NCBI GenBank assembly: GCA_029978705.1
Contig: JAPOIY010000022.1
Location: 1-44,258, forward strand
Reading direction: 5' to 3'
From: Actinomycetota bacterium
GTDB taxonomy: Bacteria > Actinomycetota > Actinomycetes > S36-B12 > GCA-2699445
DNA: 44,258 bases
In this document: in pieces, positions 17,838 to 24,342 of the stretch
How the letters are laid out: each line of letters begins with the position of its first letter
Numbering within the stretch: the stretch's first letter is position 1
Translations under genes and position numbers: made by a program
The notes under the pieces: model-generated
Told to the model about the DNA's origin: nothing
The model's database searches: none
The model's input: only the letters and a program-made list of their open reading frames with translations

Positions 17838-17901
17838 GGCAGGCTCCTGTCAGTTCCTCGACCCGGGTCTCGGGGTCCCCGGGGACAACCACCCCAGGAT
17901 G

Positions 17902-17917
17902 ACGCGGATTCCCGCGT
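17902..17917 (-). terminator. Hairpin downstream of the MarR gene
   Basis: Perfect 6-base arms ACGCGG (17902-17907) and CCGCGT (17912-17917) around a four-base loop, 15 bases past the MarR stop. No U-tract. Confidence 0.5.
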
Positions 17918-17932
17918 GCCCGCACACCGGGG

Positions 17933-18394
17933 TCAGGCCGGCTCGGCGGCGCGCATACCGGCGACGATGCGGCGGGCCGCGCTCCGCAGCGTGTGCTGCT
18001 CCTCCTCGGTCAAGGTGTCGAAGACCATCTCGCGCACATAGCCCACATGGGCGGGGGCCGCGGCGGTGAGAGCTGCGAACCCGGCGTCGGTGAGCACGGC
18101 GTACCAGCCGCGCCCGTCCGAGTCGCAGCGGCGGCGCTTCACCCACCCCCGGTCCTCCAGGCGGCTCACGGCATGGCTGAGGCGGCTCTGCGAGCCGTCG
18201 ACGGCTTCGGCCAGGGCGGACATCCGCATCTGCCGGTCGGGCGCCTCCGACAGCGTCACGAGGATGGCGTAGTAGGCGATCGGCATGCCGGCGTCCCGCT
18301 GCAGCTGCCGGTCGGTGCCTTCGGCCAGGTACCGGTTGAGGTCCAGCAGGGCGCGCCACGTCTCCTGCTCGTCGGTGGTCAGCCACCGCGTCAT
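17933..18394 (-). CDS. MarR-family transcriptional regulator
   Basis: A 153-residue winged-helix regulator. The recognition region MSALAEAVDGSQSRLSHAV lies at about residues 58-77, followed by the wing RLEDRGWVKRRR with the charged DSDGRG turn typical of MarR. These proteins act as dimers and are released from DNA by small phenolic, lipophilic or oxidising ligands. The ATG at 18394 has GGGAGG 5 bases upstream. It is divergent from a YceI-family gene 94 bases away, and the shared region carries TTGAA-type half-sites on both sides (18414-18459), so it probably represses both itself and yceI. It ends in a hairpin, so it is likely monocistronic. Confidence 0.93.
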   Translation of the reverse strand: MTRWLTTDEQETWRALLDLNRYLAEGTDRQLQRDAGMPIAYYAILVTLSEAPDRQMRMSALAEAVDGSQSRLSHAVSRLEDRGWVKRRRCDSDGRGWYAVLTDAGFAALTAAAPAHVGYVREMVFDTLTEEEQHTLRSAARRIVAGMRAAEPA

Positions 18395-18413
18395 CCCGAC
18401 CTCCCGGCAGAAC

Positions 18414-18442
18414 TTGAATACTGAAGCAGTTTACCCTAGGGT
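18414..18442 (+). promoter_or_regulatory. Promoter of the YceI-family gene
   Basis: A -35 TTGAAT (18414-18419) and a -10 TAGGGT (18437-18442) separated by exactly 17 bases, the best sigma-70-like promoter in the window. The -10 lies inside the perfect 10-base palindrome ACCCTAGGGT (18433-18442). The -35 also contains a TTGAA half-site like that of the operator downstream. Confidence 0.65.
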
Positions 18443-18447
18443 GGTGC

Positions 18448-18459
18448 TTGAAAGTTCAA
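18448..18459. promoter_or_regulatory. Probable MarR operator overlapping the yceI transcription start
   Basis: TTGAAAGTTCAA is an inverted repeat with arms TTGAA/TTCAA and two central bases. It sits 6-17 bases past the yceI -10, on the expected start site, where a bound MarR dimer would block transcription. Another TTGAA half-site occurs at 18414. Confidence 0.55.
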
Positions 18460-18488
18460 ATATTCGCCAATTCCGCAAGGAGACAGGT

Positions 18489-19040
18489 ATGAGCACCCCG
18501 GAGATCCCCGGCTACAAGACCGGCACGTGGACGATCGACCCCGTGCACAGTGAGGTCGGATTCCGCGTCCGGCACATGATGGTCAGCAAGGTGCGGGGCC
18601 GGTTCACCGACTTCACCGCGACCCTGACCACGGCCGAGAACCTGACCGACTCCACCGTCACGGTCGAGGTGCAGCTGTCCTCGATCGCCACCGGCAACGA
18701 CCAGCGTGACGAACACCTGCGCTCCCCCGACTTCTTCGACACCGACAAGAACCCGGCCATGACCTACCGGTCGACGGGGCTGCGTGCCGACGGCGACAAG
18801 TGGGTGCTGGACGGCGACCTGACGCTGAAGGGCGTCACCAAGGCCGTGCCGCTCACGTTCGAGTTGGATGGCCTCGGTCCCGACGCCTACGGCGGCTACC
18901 GCGCCGGGTTCTCCGGCACAGCGGAGATCAACCGGCAGGACTTCGGGGTCACGTGGAACGAGAAGCTCGAGGGCGGCGGCCTCATCGTGTCCGACAAGGT
19001 CTCGATCGAGATCGAGGCGGAGTTCGTCCTTCAGGCCTGA
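18489..19040 (+). CDS. YceI-family lipid-binding protein
   Basis: A 183-residue YceI protein starting MSTPEIPGYKTGTWTIDPVH. The family is a lipocalin-like beta-barrel that binds isoprenoid or other long hydrophobic ligands; the motifs WTIDPVHSEVGFRVRHM, GRFTDF, RSPDFFD and FGVTWNE are all present. There is no signal peptide, so unlike E. coli YceI it is cytoplasmic. The ATG at 18489 has AAGGAG 6 bases upstream. Divergent from a MarR regulator with a probable operator on its start site; this MarR/YceI pairing is common and suggests induction by a hydrophobic or stress ligand. Its 3' end overlaps the convergent hydrolase gene by 10 bases. Confidence 0.93.
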   Translation: MSTPEIPGYKTGTWTIDPVHSEVGFRVRHMMVSKVRGRFTDFTATLTTAENLTDSTVTVEVQLSSIATGNDQRDEHLRSPDFFDTDKNPAMTYRSTGLRADGDKWVLDGDLTLKGVTKAVPLTFELDGLGPDAYGGYRAGFSGTAEINRQDFGVTWNEKLEGGGLIVSDKVSIEIEAEFVLQA

Positions 19041-19957
19041 CCGGCAGGAACGACGGCGGTGGCGTGGCGCCCTCCGATGAGGTCGCGCCACGCCTCCGCC
19101 ACCAACTCCGGGTGCTCCATCTGCGCCACATGGCCGGAGTCGGGGAGGACGACGACGCGGGCGTCCGGCAGGTAGGACGCCGCCCGGTAGCCCCCAACGG
19201 GGTCGACCAGTTGGTCCTTGCGCCCATAGATCAGCAGCGTGGGTCGGTGGATCCGTTTCATGAGCTCGGTCGGACGGTCCGGGCCGCGCTCCAGGAACGA
19301 CGCCATCAGTCCGCGCGTCGACTGGACGAACGCGTCGCCGACGTAGGGCAGCGAGTCGCGGCGGGTGACCTCGGCCACCGCCTCGGCCATCCGCTCCGGA
19401 TGCATCCGGCCGGGGTCGGCGAAACACACGTCGATCGTCGCCTTGGCCCGGAATTCCGGCGACGCCTGCAGGTAGCGCCGCAGCACCCGCTCCCCCACCC
19501 CCGGCACCGCGAGGACGGGCAGGTGCATGTTGCTGCGGGTCAGGCGCCCCCCGGGCAGCGCCGGGGAGATCATGGTCACCGACTTCACCCAGCCCGGGGC
19601 GCGACCCGCGAGCTGCACCGCGATCGCCCCACCCATGCTGTTTCCCAACAGGTGGACGGGCCGGCCGATCCGGCTGGTGATGAGATCCAGGACGGCCCGG
19701 GCATGGCCCTCCGGGGTGTAGTCGCCGTCGCGGGGCGGCGGGGAGGCGCCGAACCCCGGCAGGTCGACGGCCCACGTGTCGAGCCGTCCCGCCAGGTCCC
19801 ACGCCAGGTCGGTCCAGTTGAGGCTCGACCCGCCCAGGCCGTGGATCATGACGGCCGGGGTCCCGCCCTCGGCCACCCGGCGCACGCTGACCATCCGGTC
19901 GGTCAGCCAGATCTCCTCGCGCGGCGGGGCGGGCCGCACCTCCGTGGCCTGCGTCAT
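19031..19957 (-). CDS. Alpha/beta-hydrolase
   Basis: A 308-residue alpha/beta-hydrolase. The oxyanion strand reads MIHGLGGSSLNW; the nucleophile elbow is GNSMGG (about residue 119-124); the acid is in YGRKDQLVD and the catalytic histidine in DSGHVAQMEHP, so the triad is complete. It resembles lipases/esterases and C-C hydrolases found between moeZ and the TetR gene in other actinobacteria (lipV, Rv3203, is nearby in M. tuberculosis). The substrate cannot be read from sequence. The ATG at 19957 is preceded by TAGGGT exactly 6 bases upstream with no Shine-Dalgarno, so a leaderless mRNA is likely. Confidence 0.9.
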   Translation of the reverse strand: MTQATEVRPAPPREEIWLTDRMVSVRRVAEGGTPAVMIHGLGGSSLNWTDLAWDLAGRLDTWAVDLPGFGASPPPRDGDYTPEGHARAVLDLITSRIGRPVHLLGNSMGGAIAVQLAGRAPGWVKSVTMISPALPGGRLTRSNMHLPVLAVPGVGERVLRRYLQASPEFRAKATIDVCFADPGRMHPERMAEAVAEVTRRDSLPYVGDAFVQSTRGLMASFLERGPDRPTELMKRIHRPTLLIYGRKDQLVDPVGGYRAASYLPDARVVVLPDSGHVAQMEHPELVAEAWRDLIGGRHATAVVPAGQA

Positions 19958-19963
19958 GAGCCC

Positions 19964-19969
19964 ACCCTA
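19964..19969 (-). promoter_or_regulatory. -10 hexamer TAGGGT, leaderless spacing, for the hydrolase at 19957
   Basis: TAGGGT on the minus strand, then six bases (GGGCTC), then ATG. Fits TANNNT; no -35 is apparent. Confidence 0.6.
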
Positions 19970-20028
19970 GGCCCCTCCGGGCCCCGATACCGCCCCGCCC
20001 GGGGTCCGGGCGGCGCGCGGAGCCGTTG

Positions 20029-20045
20029 TTACTGGCGAGTAAGAT
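20029..20045 (+). promoter_or_regulatory. TetR operator overlapping the -10 of its own gene
   Basis: Inverted repeat TTACT-GGCG-AGTAA at 20029-20042 with perfect 5-base arms. It overlaps the -10 TAAGAT (20040-20045), which ends 7 bases before the ATG at 20053. This suggests negative autoregulation of a leaderless transcript. Confidence 0.6.
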
Positions 20046-20052
20046 AGCGGCC

Positions 20053-20667
20053 ATGAGCCCCACGCCCGCGCGACTGCCGCGCAAGCAGCGGCGCGAGTCG
20101 CTGCTGGACGCCGCCCGGGCCGTCTTCGTCGAGGTGGGGTACCACGCGGCTGCGATGGACGACATCGCCGCCCGCGCCGGCGTCACCAAACCGGTCCTCT
20201 ACCAGCACTTCGGCAGCAAGCGGGACCTGTATCTCGCGGTCCTCGACAACGGGGCGGAACAATTCGTCGAGGCAGTGGGCCGCGCGCTGAAGTCCACCGA
20301 GAACAACCGCGACCGCGTCACCGCGACGATCAACGCCTACCTCAAGTTCATCGACCACGATGATGAGGCGTACCGCTTGGTGTTCCAGTCCGACCTGGTG
20401 AACGCCCCCGATGTGCGCGAGCGGGTGCAGCGGGTCCACGAGATCAGCGCGGAGATGGTCAGCGACGTCATCGCCGAGGACACCGGCCTGTCCCGGGCGG
20501 AGGCCCTGCTGCTGGCCTACGGGCTCCTCGGCATGGCCCAGACCGCGGGGCTGCGATGGCTCACCTCCGCCGACATGGACCGCTCGGCGGCCACCGCCCT
20601 GCTGTCCGCGCTGGCCTGGCGCGGCATCTCGTCGTTCCCCATGAGCCACCCGCCACACCAGCCCTGA
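20053..20667 (+). CDS. TetR-family regulator, FasR-like by position
   Basis: A 204-residue TetR protein with the N-terminal helix-turn-helix (residues about 15-60) containing AAMDDIAARAGVTKPVLYQH, then a ligand domain. It lies just before a DUF3107 gene, the same order as Rv3208 (FasR)-Rv3208A in M. tuberculosis. FasR is an acyl-CoA-sensing activator of fatty acid synthase genes, so a lipid-sensing role is plausible, but that is inferred from position. The ATG at 20053 is preferred to the upstream start at 20026 because it follows TAAGAT by 7 bases and the operator TTACTGGCGAGTAA would otherwise be inside the gene. A hairpin follows the stop. Confidence 0.9.
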   Translation: MSPTPARLPRKQRRESLLDAARAVFVEVGYHAAAMDDIAARAGVTKPVLYQHFGSKRDLYLAVLDNGAEQFVEAVGRALKSTENNRDRVTATINAYLKFIDHDDEAYRLVFQSDLVNAPDVRERVQRVHEISAEMVSDVIAEDTGLSRAEALLLAYGLLGMAQTAGLRWLTSADMDRSAATALLSALAWRGISSFPMSHPPHQP

Positions 20668-20672
20668 GCGAA

Positions 20673-20687
20673 CGGGCGTGCCGCCCG
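20673..20687 (+). terminator. Hairpin after the TetR gene
   Basis: Perfect arms CGGGCG and CGCCCG around a three-base loop, five bases past the stop codon. No U-tract. A separate -10 for the next gene follows. Confidence 0.5.
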
Positions 20688-20701
20688 CCGGACGGGGCGG
20701 G

Positions 20702-20707
20702 TAGGGT
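20702..20707 (+). promoter_or_regulatory. Probable -10 for the DUF3107 gene
   Basis: TAGGGT 33 bases before the GTG at 20741, leaving a leader of about 27 bases that holds a GGGAGG ribosome site. A normal leadered promoter, in contrast to its neighbour. Confidence 0.45.
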
Positions 20708-20740
20708 CGACCCGAAAGTCAGCCAGTCCGGGAGGGCCGC

Positions 20741-20965
20741 GTGGAAGTCAGGATCGGGATCCAGGATTCGCCCCGTGAGGTCGTGTTCGAGAGCGCGGCC
20801 GAGCCCGACGAGCTCGCCGACCAGATCAGCGAGGCCTGGGCGGCGAACGAGCTGATGACCCTCGAGGACACGAAGGGGCGCCGCATCCTGGTGCCCACCG
20901 ACAAGATCGCCTTCATCGAGATCGGCGCGGCCAGTCCCGGGCGCGTCGGTTTCGGCGTCACCTGA
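20741..20965 (+). CDS. DUF3107 family small protein
   Basis: A 74-residue protein, MEVRIGIQDSPREVVFE at the start, matching the actinobacterial DUF3107 family (Rv3208A/TB9.4 in M. tuberculosis), of unknown function. It has a beta-alpha-beta pattern and ends with DKIAFIEIGAASPGRVGFG, typical of the family. The GTG at 20741 follows a GGGAGG ribosome site. In other genomes it accompanies the TetR gene before it, as here. It converges on a ferritin-like gene with six bases between the stops. Confidence 0.9.
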   Translation: MEVRIGIQDSPREVVFESAAEPDELADQISEAWAANELMTLEDTKGRRILVPTDKIAFIEIGAASPGRVGFGVT

Positions 20966-20971
20966 GGCGAC

Positions 20972-21634
20972 TCACGGCGCCAGACCGAGCGCCCGCATCC
21001 GATCGCTGTGCGCCTCGGTCATCCGGGCCAGCATCTGGGCGAACTCGGCCAGGCCTGCCCCATCGGCGTCGGCGCCGCCGACCACCAGCTCCGCCAGGTC
21101 CGGCCGGTCGGCCGCCACCCGCTGGGCCTGCGCCAGGGCCTCCCCCATGAGCCGGCGCCCCCACAGCGCCAACCGCCCCGCCGCTCCCGGGTCCTGCGCG
21201 AGGGAGCGTTGCACGAACGGCACGACGAACTCCGCCCGGCCGTCGTCGGTCAGGATGGTGTCGAGGAACTCCCGGGTGTCGGGGTCCACGTAGGCGGCGA
21301 TCTCCCGCCCGAAGTCCCCGGCGATGCCGTCGCCCACGTAGGTCTTCAGCAGCCCCTCCAGCAGGTCGCGCGGCGCGGTCTTGGTGTGGAACTCCGACAG
21401 GATCGGCAGGTAGGAGGCGATGACGGCGTCGGCGTCGGCGCCGCTGTCCCGCAGCCGGTCCACCACCTCTCGGAAGTGGCCGAACTCCCGGCAGGCGATG
21501 CCCCCCAGCGCGACCTTGGCGTCGAGGTCCCGGGCCAGAGCGGAGTCCCGGGCGAGGGTCTCGAACGCGAAGAGTTCGCCGGCGGCGATGAGGCCCAGCA
21601 GGTCGATGACCGGCGGATCGGTGGGGCTGACCAT
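20972..21634 (-). CDS. Ferritin-like fold protein (MiaE-like family)
   Basis: A 220-residue, mostly helical protein. It has spaced carboxylate/histidine motifs of a ferritin-like four-helix bundle: GELFAFETLARDS near residue 17, then CREFGHFREV (ExxH) near residue 48 and acidic helices further on. It resembles the actinobacterial ferritin-like proteins related to tRNA hydroxylase MiaE (Rv3210c occupies the same place in M. tuberculosis). Whether the metal site is complete cannot be judged by eye, and the substrate is unknown. The ATG at 21634 has TACGCT 7 bases upstream and no ribosome site, so the mRNA is probably leaderless. Divergent from the DEAD-box gene. Confidence 0.8.
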   Translation of the reverse strand: MVSPTDPPVIDLLGLIAAGELFAFETLARDSALARDLDAKVALGGIACREFGHFREVVDRLRDSGADADAVIASYLPILSEFHTKTAPRDLLEGLLKTYVGDGIAGDFGREIAAYVDPDTREFLDTILTDDGRAEFVVPFVQRSLAQDPGAAGRLALWGRRLMGEALAQAQRVAADRPDLAELVVGGADADGAGLAEFAQMLARMTEAHSDRMRALGLAP

Positions 21635-21641
21635 GCCCCGC

Positions 21642-21647
21642 AGCGTA
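21642..21647 (-). promoter_or_regulatory. -10 hexamer TACGCT, leaderless spacing, for the ferritin-like gene
   Basis: TACGCT on the minus strand followed by seven bases and ATG. Fits TANNNT. Confidence 0.5.
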
Positions 21648-21676
21648 GCCGTGACCGGGACGCCACGTCGGGCGCG

Positions 21677-21682
21677 TAGACT
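21677..21682 (+). promoter_or_regulatory. Candidate -10 for the DEAD-box helicase gene
   Basis: TAGACT, which would give a 5' leader of about 110 bases before the GTG at 21801. No good -35 at 17 bases. The leader contains a perfect hairpin and a possible 15-codon reading frame (21723-21770). Confidence 0.4.
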
Positions 21683-21765
21683 GGGGGCGTCACGTCCGCC
21701 GACTCCGATCCGGAACGAGCGCGTGTACAGGACCTTCACTCTCCGGGTGAGCCGGGGAGGCATCG

Positions 21766-21784
21766 CCTGACGGTGAGCGTCAGG
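21766..21784 (+). promoter_or_regulatory. Leader hairpin upstream of the DEAD-box gene
   Basis: CCTGACG (21766-21772), loop GTGAG, CGTCAGG (21778-21784): a perfect 7-base stem ending 7 bases before the GGAG ribosome site. RNA helicase genes often carry structured leaders for autoregulation or cold control, so this could gate translation. It could also be a transcriptional attenuator. Confidence 0.5.
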
Positions 21785-21800
21785 AAGAACCGGAGACAAC

Positions 21801-23306
21801 GTGTCAGACGACGTATCGCCCACTTTCGCCGAGTTGGGGGTGCGCGACGAGATCGTCGCCGCCCTGGCGGCCGAGGGCATCGAACACACCTTCCCGATCC
21901 AGGCGCAGACGCTGCCCCTGGCACTGCCGGGCCAGGACATCATCGGGCAGGCCAAGACCGGCACCGGCAAGACACTGGGCTTCGGCGTGCCGCTGCTGCA
22001 GCGCATCGCCGAGAACGGGCCCCCGACGGGCCCGCGCCCGCCGCAGGCTCTCGTCGTGGTCCCCACGCGGGAGCTGGCCATCCAGGTGGGCAAGGACCTC
22101 GAGCAGGCGGGCTCCGGGCTCGGGCTGCGGGTCCTCACGATCTACGGTGGCCGCGCTTACGAACCCCAGATCGAGGCGCTCACCAGCGGCATCGACGTGG
22201 CCGTCGGCACGCCCGGGCGCCTCATCGACCTGGTGTCGCAGCGGCATCTGGACCTGTCGGCGGTGCGGGTCCTGGTGCTGGACGAAGCCGACGAGATGCT
22301 GGACATGGGTTTCCTGCCCGATGTGGAGCGCATCGTGGCGCAGGTCCCCGCGGAACGGCAGACCATGCTCTTCTCCGCCACCATGCCGGGCCAGATCGTG
22401 TCGCTGGCCCGCCGGTACATGACCAAGCCGATGCACATCCGGGCCGCCGACATCGGTGACGAGGCCGCGACGGTGGACGCCATCGAGCAGCACGTCTGGC
22501 GCGCTCACCCCATGGACAAGATGGAGGTCGTCGCGCGGGTGCTGCAGGCCAAGGACCGCGGCCTCACGATGATCTTCACGCGGACCAAACGACGGGCGCA
22601 GCGGATCGCGGACGAACTCACCGAGCGGGGGTTCGCCGCCGGCGCCGTGCACGGAGACCTGGGCCAGGGCGCCCGGGAACAGGCCCTGCGCGCCTTTCGC
22701 AACGGCAAGATCGACGTATTGGCGGCCACCGACGTGGCGGCCCGCGGCATCGACGTCGAGGGTGTCACCCACGTCATCAATTACGAGTGCCCCGACGATG
22801 AGAAGACCTATGTCCACCGGATCGGGCGCACCGGCCGGGCCGGCTCCTCCGGCGTGGCGGTGACCCTGGTGGACTGGGAGGACCTGGCCCGCTGGGGGAT
22901 GATCGACCGGGCCCTGAAACTGCCGTTCGCCGACCCCATCGAGACGTACTCGACGTCCGAGCACGTCTACACCGGGCTGGGGATCCCGACCACCGCCACC
23001 GGCCGGCTGCCCCGGTCCGCCCGCACCCGCGCGGGACTGGCAGCCGAGGAGGTGGAGGACCTCGGGGAGACCGGCAAGTCGCGGTCGCGTTCCGGAGGCG
23101 ACCGGGACCGGGACTCCCGGTCGTCGCAGCCGCGCCGCAGCCGCCCCCGCCGCCGCACCCGCAGCGATGCGCCGGCCCACGGCAGCTCAGAGAAGCAGGA
23201 GAAGTCCGCGCCGTCCGGCGGGGAGTCCTCCGGTTCCCCGCGGCGCCGGCGGCGCCGGCGTACCCGCGGGTCCGGCAGCGACGCCTCCTCCGGTGGCAGC
23301 GACTGA
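21801..23306 (+). CDS. DEAD-box RNA helicase (RhlE/CsdA type)
   Basis: A 501-residue DEAD-box ATPase. The Q motif region is FPIQAQTLPLAL; motif I is AKTGTGKT, Ia PTRELA, II DEAD, III SAT, V ARGID and VI HRIGRTGRAG, all intact. After the helicase core (about 375 residues) comes a low-complexity tail rich in Arg, Ser and Asp with long basic clusters (RRRRRRRTRG near the end), which would bind RNA non-specifically. It corresponds by position to rhlE (Rv3211). Likely roles are ribosome assembly or mRNA decay. The GTG at 21801 has a GGAG site 5 bases upstream. A long leader with a perfect hairpin precedes it, and the next gene starts 3 bases after its stop. Confidence 0.94.
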   Translation: MSDDVSPTFAELGVRDEIVAALAAEGIEHTFPIQAQTLPLALPGQDIIGQAKTGTGKTLGFGVPLLQRIAENGPPTGPRPPQALVVVPTRELAIQVGKDLEQAGSGLGLRVLTIYGGRAYEPQIEALTSGIDVAVGTPGRLIDLVSQRHLDLSAVRVLVLDEADEMLDMGFLPDVERIVAQVPAERQTMLFSATMPGQIVSLARRYMTKPMHIRAADIGDEAATVDAIEQHVWRAHPMDKMEVVARVLQAKDRGLTMIFTRTKRRAQRIADELTERGFAAGAVHGDLGQGAREQALRAFRNGKIDVLAATDVAARGIDVEGVTHVINYECPDDEKTYVHRIGRTGRAGSSGVAVTLVDWEDLARWGMIDRALKLPFADPIETYSTSEHVYTGLGIPTTATGRLPRSARTRAGLAAEEVEDLGETGKSRSRSGGDRDRDSRSSQPRRSRPRRRTRSDAPAHGSSEKQEKSAPSGGESSGSPRRRRRRRTRGSGSDASSGGSD

Positions 23307-23309
23307 GCC

Positions 23310-24329
23310 ATGACGTCCCTCGATGTGTTGGTCGTCGGGGCGGGACCGATCGGCGTCGAGACGGCGATCGCGCTCGCCGCCGAGGGTCGCAGCGTCGCCG
23401 TCGTCGACTCCGGCCCGGTGGGGGCGACCATCGCCCGCACCTTCCCCCCGCACACGCGGTGGTTCAGCTCCCCTGAGCGCCTGGAGATGCGGGGCCACCG
23501 GATCCACACCGCCACCCAGGAGAAACTCACCGGCGAGGAGTACCTGGCCTACCTGCGGGGGGTCGTCGACATCTGTCACGTGGACGTGCGCACGTACGCT
23601 CGCGTGATCGCCATCGCCGGCGCGCAGGGGGACTTCCAGGTGACGACGCGGACGCCCGCGGGCCGCGAGGACGTCCTCACCGCCCGCCACCTCGTCCTCG
23701 CCACCGGTGGCACGGACCGGCCCCGCACCCTGGGGATCCCAGGCGAGGACCTCCCGCATGTCCACCACTACCTGGGCGATCCCCACCGGTTCTTCGGTCG
23801 CCGGGTCCTGGTCGTCGGGGGACGCAACTCCGCCGCGGAGTCCGCGCTGCGCCTGACCCGGATCGGCGCCGACGTGGCGCTGTCCTACCGCGGACCCGAG
23901 GTGGCCCGGTCGATCAAGTTCTGGCTGCGCCCGGAGATCGACGCGCTGCTCGCGGAGGGCGTCATCACGGGCTATCTGCCGAGCGAACTCGCTGCGATCT
24001 CCCCGCAGGAGGTGGACCTGGCGGATGGTCGGGTCGTGCCGGTCGACGACGTCCTGCTGCAGATCGGGTTCGAGCAGGACCCGGAGATCTTCCGGATGGC
24101 GGGCGTCGCGCTCCGCGACGAGCCGGGGAGGCCACCGTCGGTGGACCCGGCGACGATGCAGACCAACGTGCCCGGGGTCTTCGTGGTGGGCACGGCGACG
24201 GCCGGGACCCAGGACCGGTTCGGCATCTACGTGGAGAACTGCCACCAGCACGCCGACCGGGTGGCCGCCCATCTGGCCGGGAGACCAGCCCCGGCCCCGG
24301 TGCCCGACCGGCCGCTGCCCGAGGCCTGA
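23310..24329 (+). CDS. YpdA-like FAD/NAD(P)H-dependent oxidoreductase
   Basis: A 339-residue two-dinucleotide-binding flavoprotein. The FAD motif is VVGAGPIGVETA (residues about 8-19); the NAD(P)H motif is VVGGRNSAAESAL (about 170), and the FAD-closing motif VFVVGTATAG is near 290. It closely resembles the YpdA/Bdr family, which in Firmicutes reduces bacillithiol disulfide; YpdA proteins lack the redox CxxC of thioredoxin reductases, as does this one. Actinobacteria usually make mycothiol, not bacillithiol, so the substrate here is uncertain. The ATG follows the DEAD-box stop by 3 bases, so the pair is co-transcribed. The gene ends within a hairpin shared with the convergent GGDEF-EAL gene. 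Confidence 0.82.
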   Translation: MTSLDVLVVGAGPIGVETAIALAAEGRSVAVVDSGPVGATIARTFPPHTRWFSSPERLEMRGHRIHTATQEKLTGEEYLAYLRGVVDICHVDVRTYARVIAIAGAQGDFQVTTRTPAGREDVLTARHLVLATGGTDRPRTLGIPGEDLPHVHHYLGDPHRFFGRRVLVVGGRNSAAESALRLTRIGADVALSYRGPEVARSIKFWLRPEIDALLAEGVITGYLPSELAAISPQEVDLADGRVVPVDDVLLQIGFEQDPEIFRMAGVALRDEPGRPPSVDPATMQTNVPGVFVVGTATAGTQDRFGIYVENCHQHADRVAAHLAGRPAPAPVPDRPLPEA

Positions 24330-24342
24330 GGCCACCTCAGGC
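24324..24342. terminator. Bidirectional hairpin over two convergent stop codons
   Basis: Perfect 8-base arms GCCTGAGG (24324-24331) and CCTCAGGC (24335-24342) with loop CCA. The stop codon of the YpdA-like gene (24327-24329) lies in one arm and that of the GGDEF-EAL gene (24337-24339) in the other. A symmetric structure serving both directions. Confidence 0.7.

Noticed and set aside
17874..17885. GTCCCCGGGGAC palindrome in the moeZ upstream region
   Set aside because: It has no loop and is the kind of GC palindrome expected by chance here; kept out of the feature list.
19023..19053. Bulged stem at the YceI/hydrolase convergent end
   Set aside because: Seven pairs with a one-base bulge and a long loop; too weak to call a terminator.
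21723..21770. 15-codon reading frame in the DEAD-box leader
   Set aside because: Ribosome site is poor and there is no conservation evidence; mentioned only as a possibility within the leader finding.
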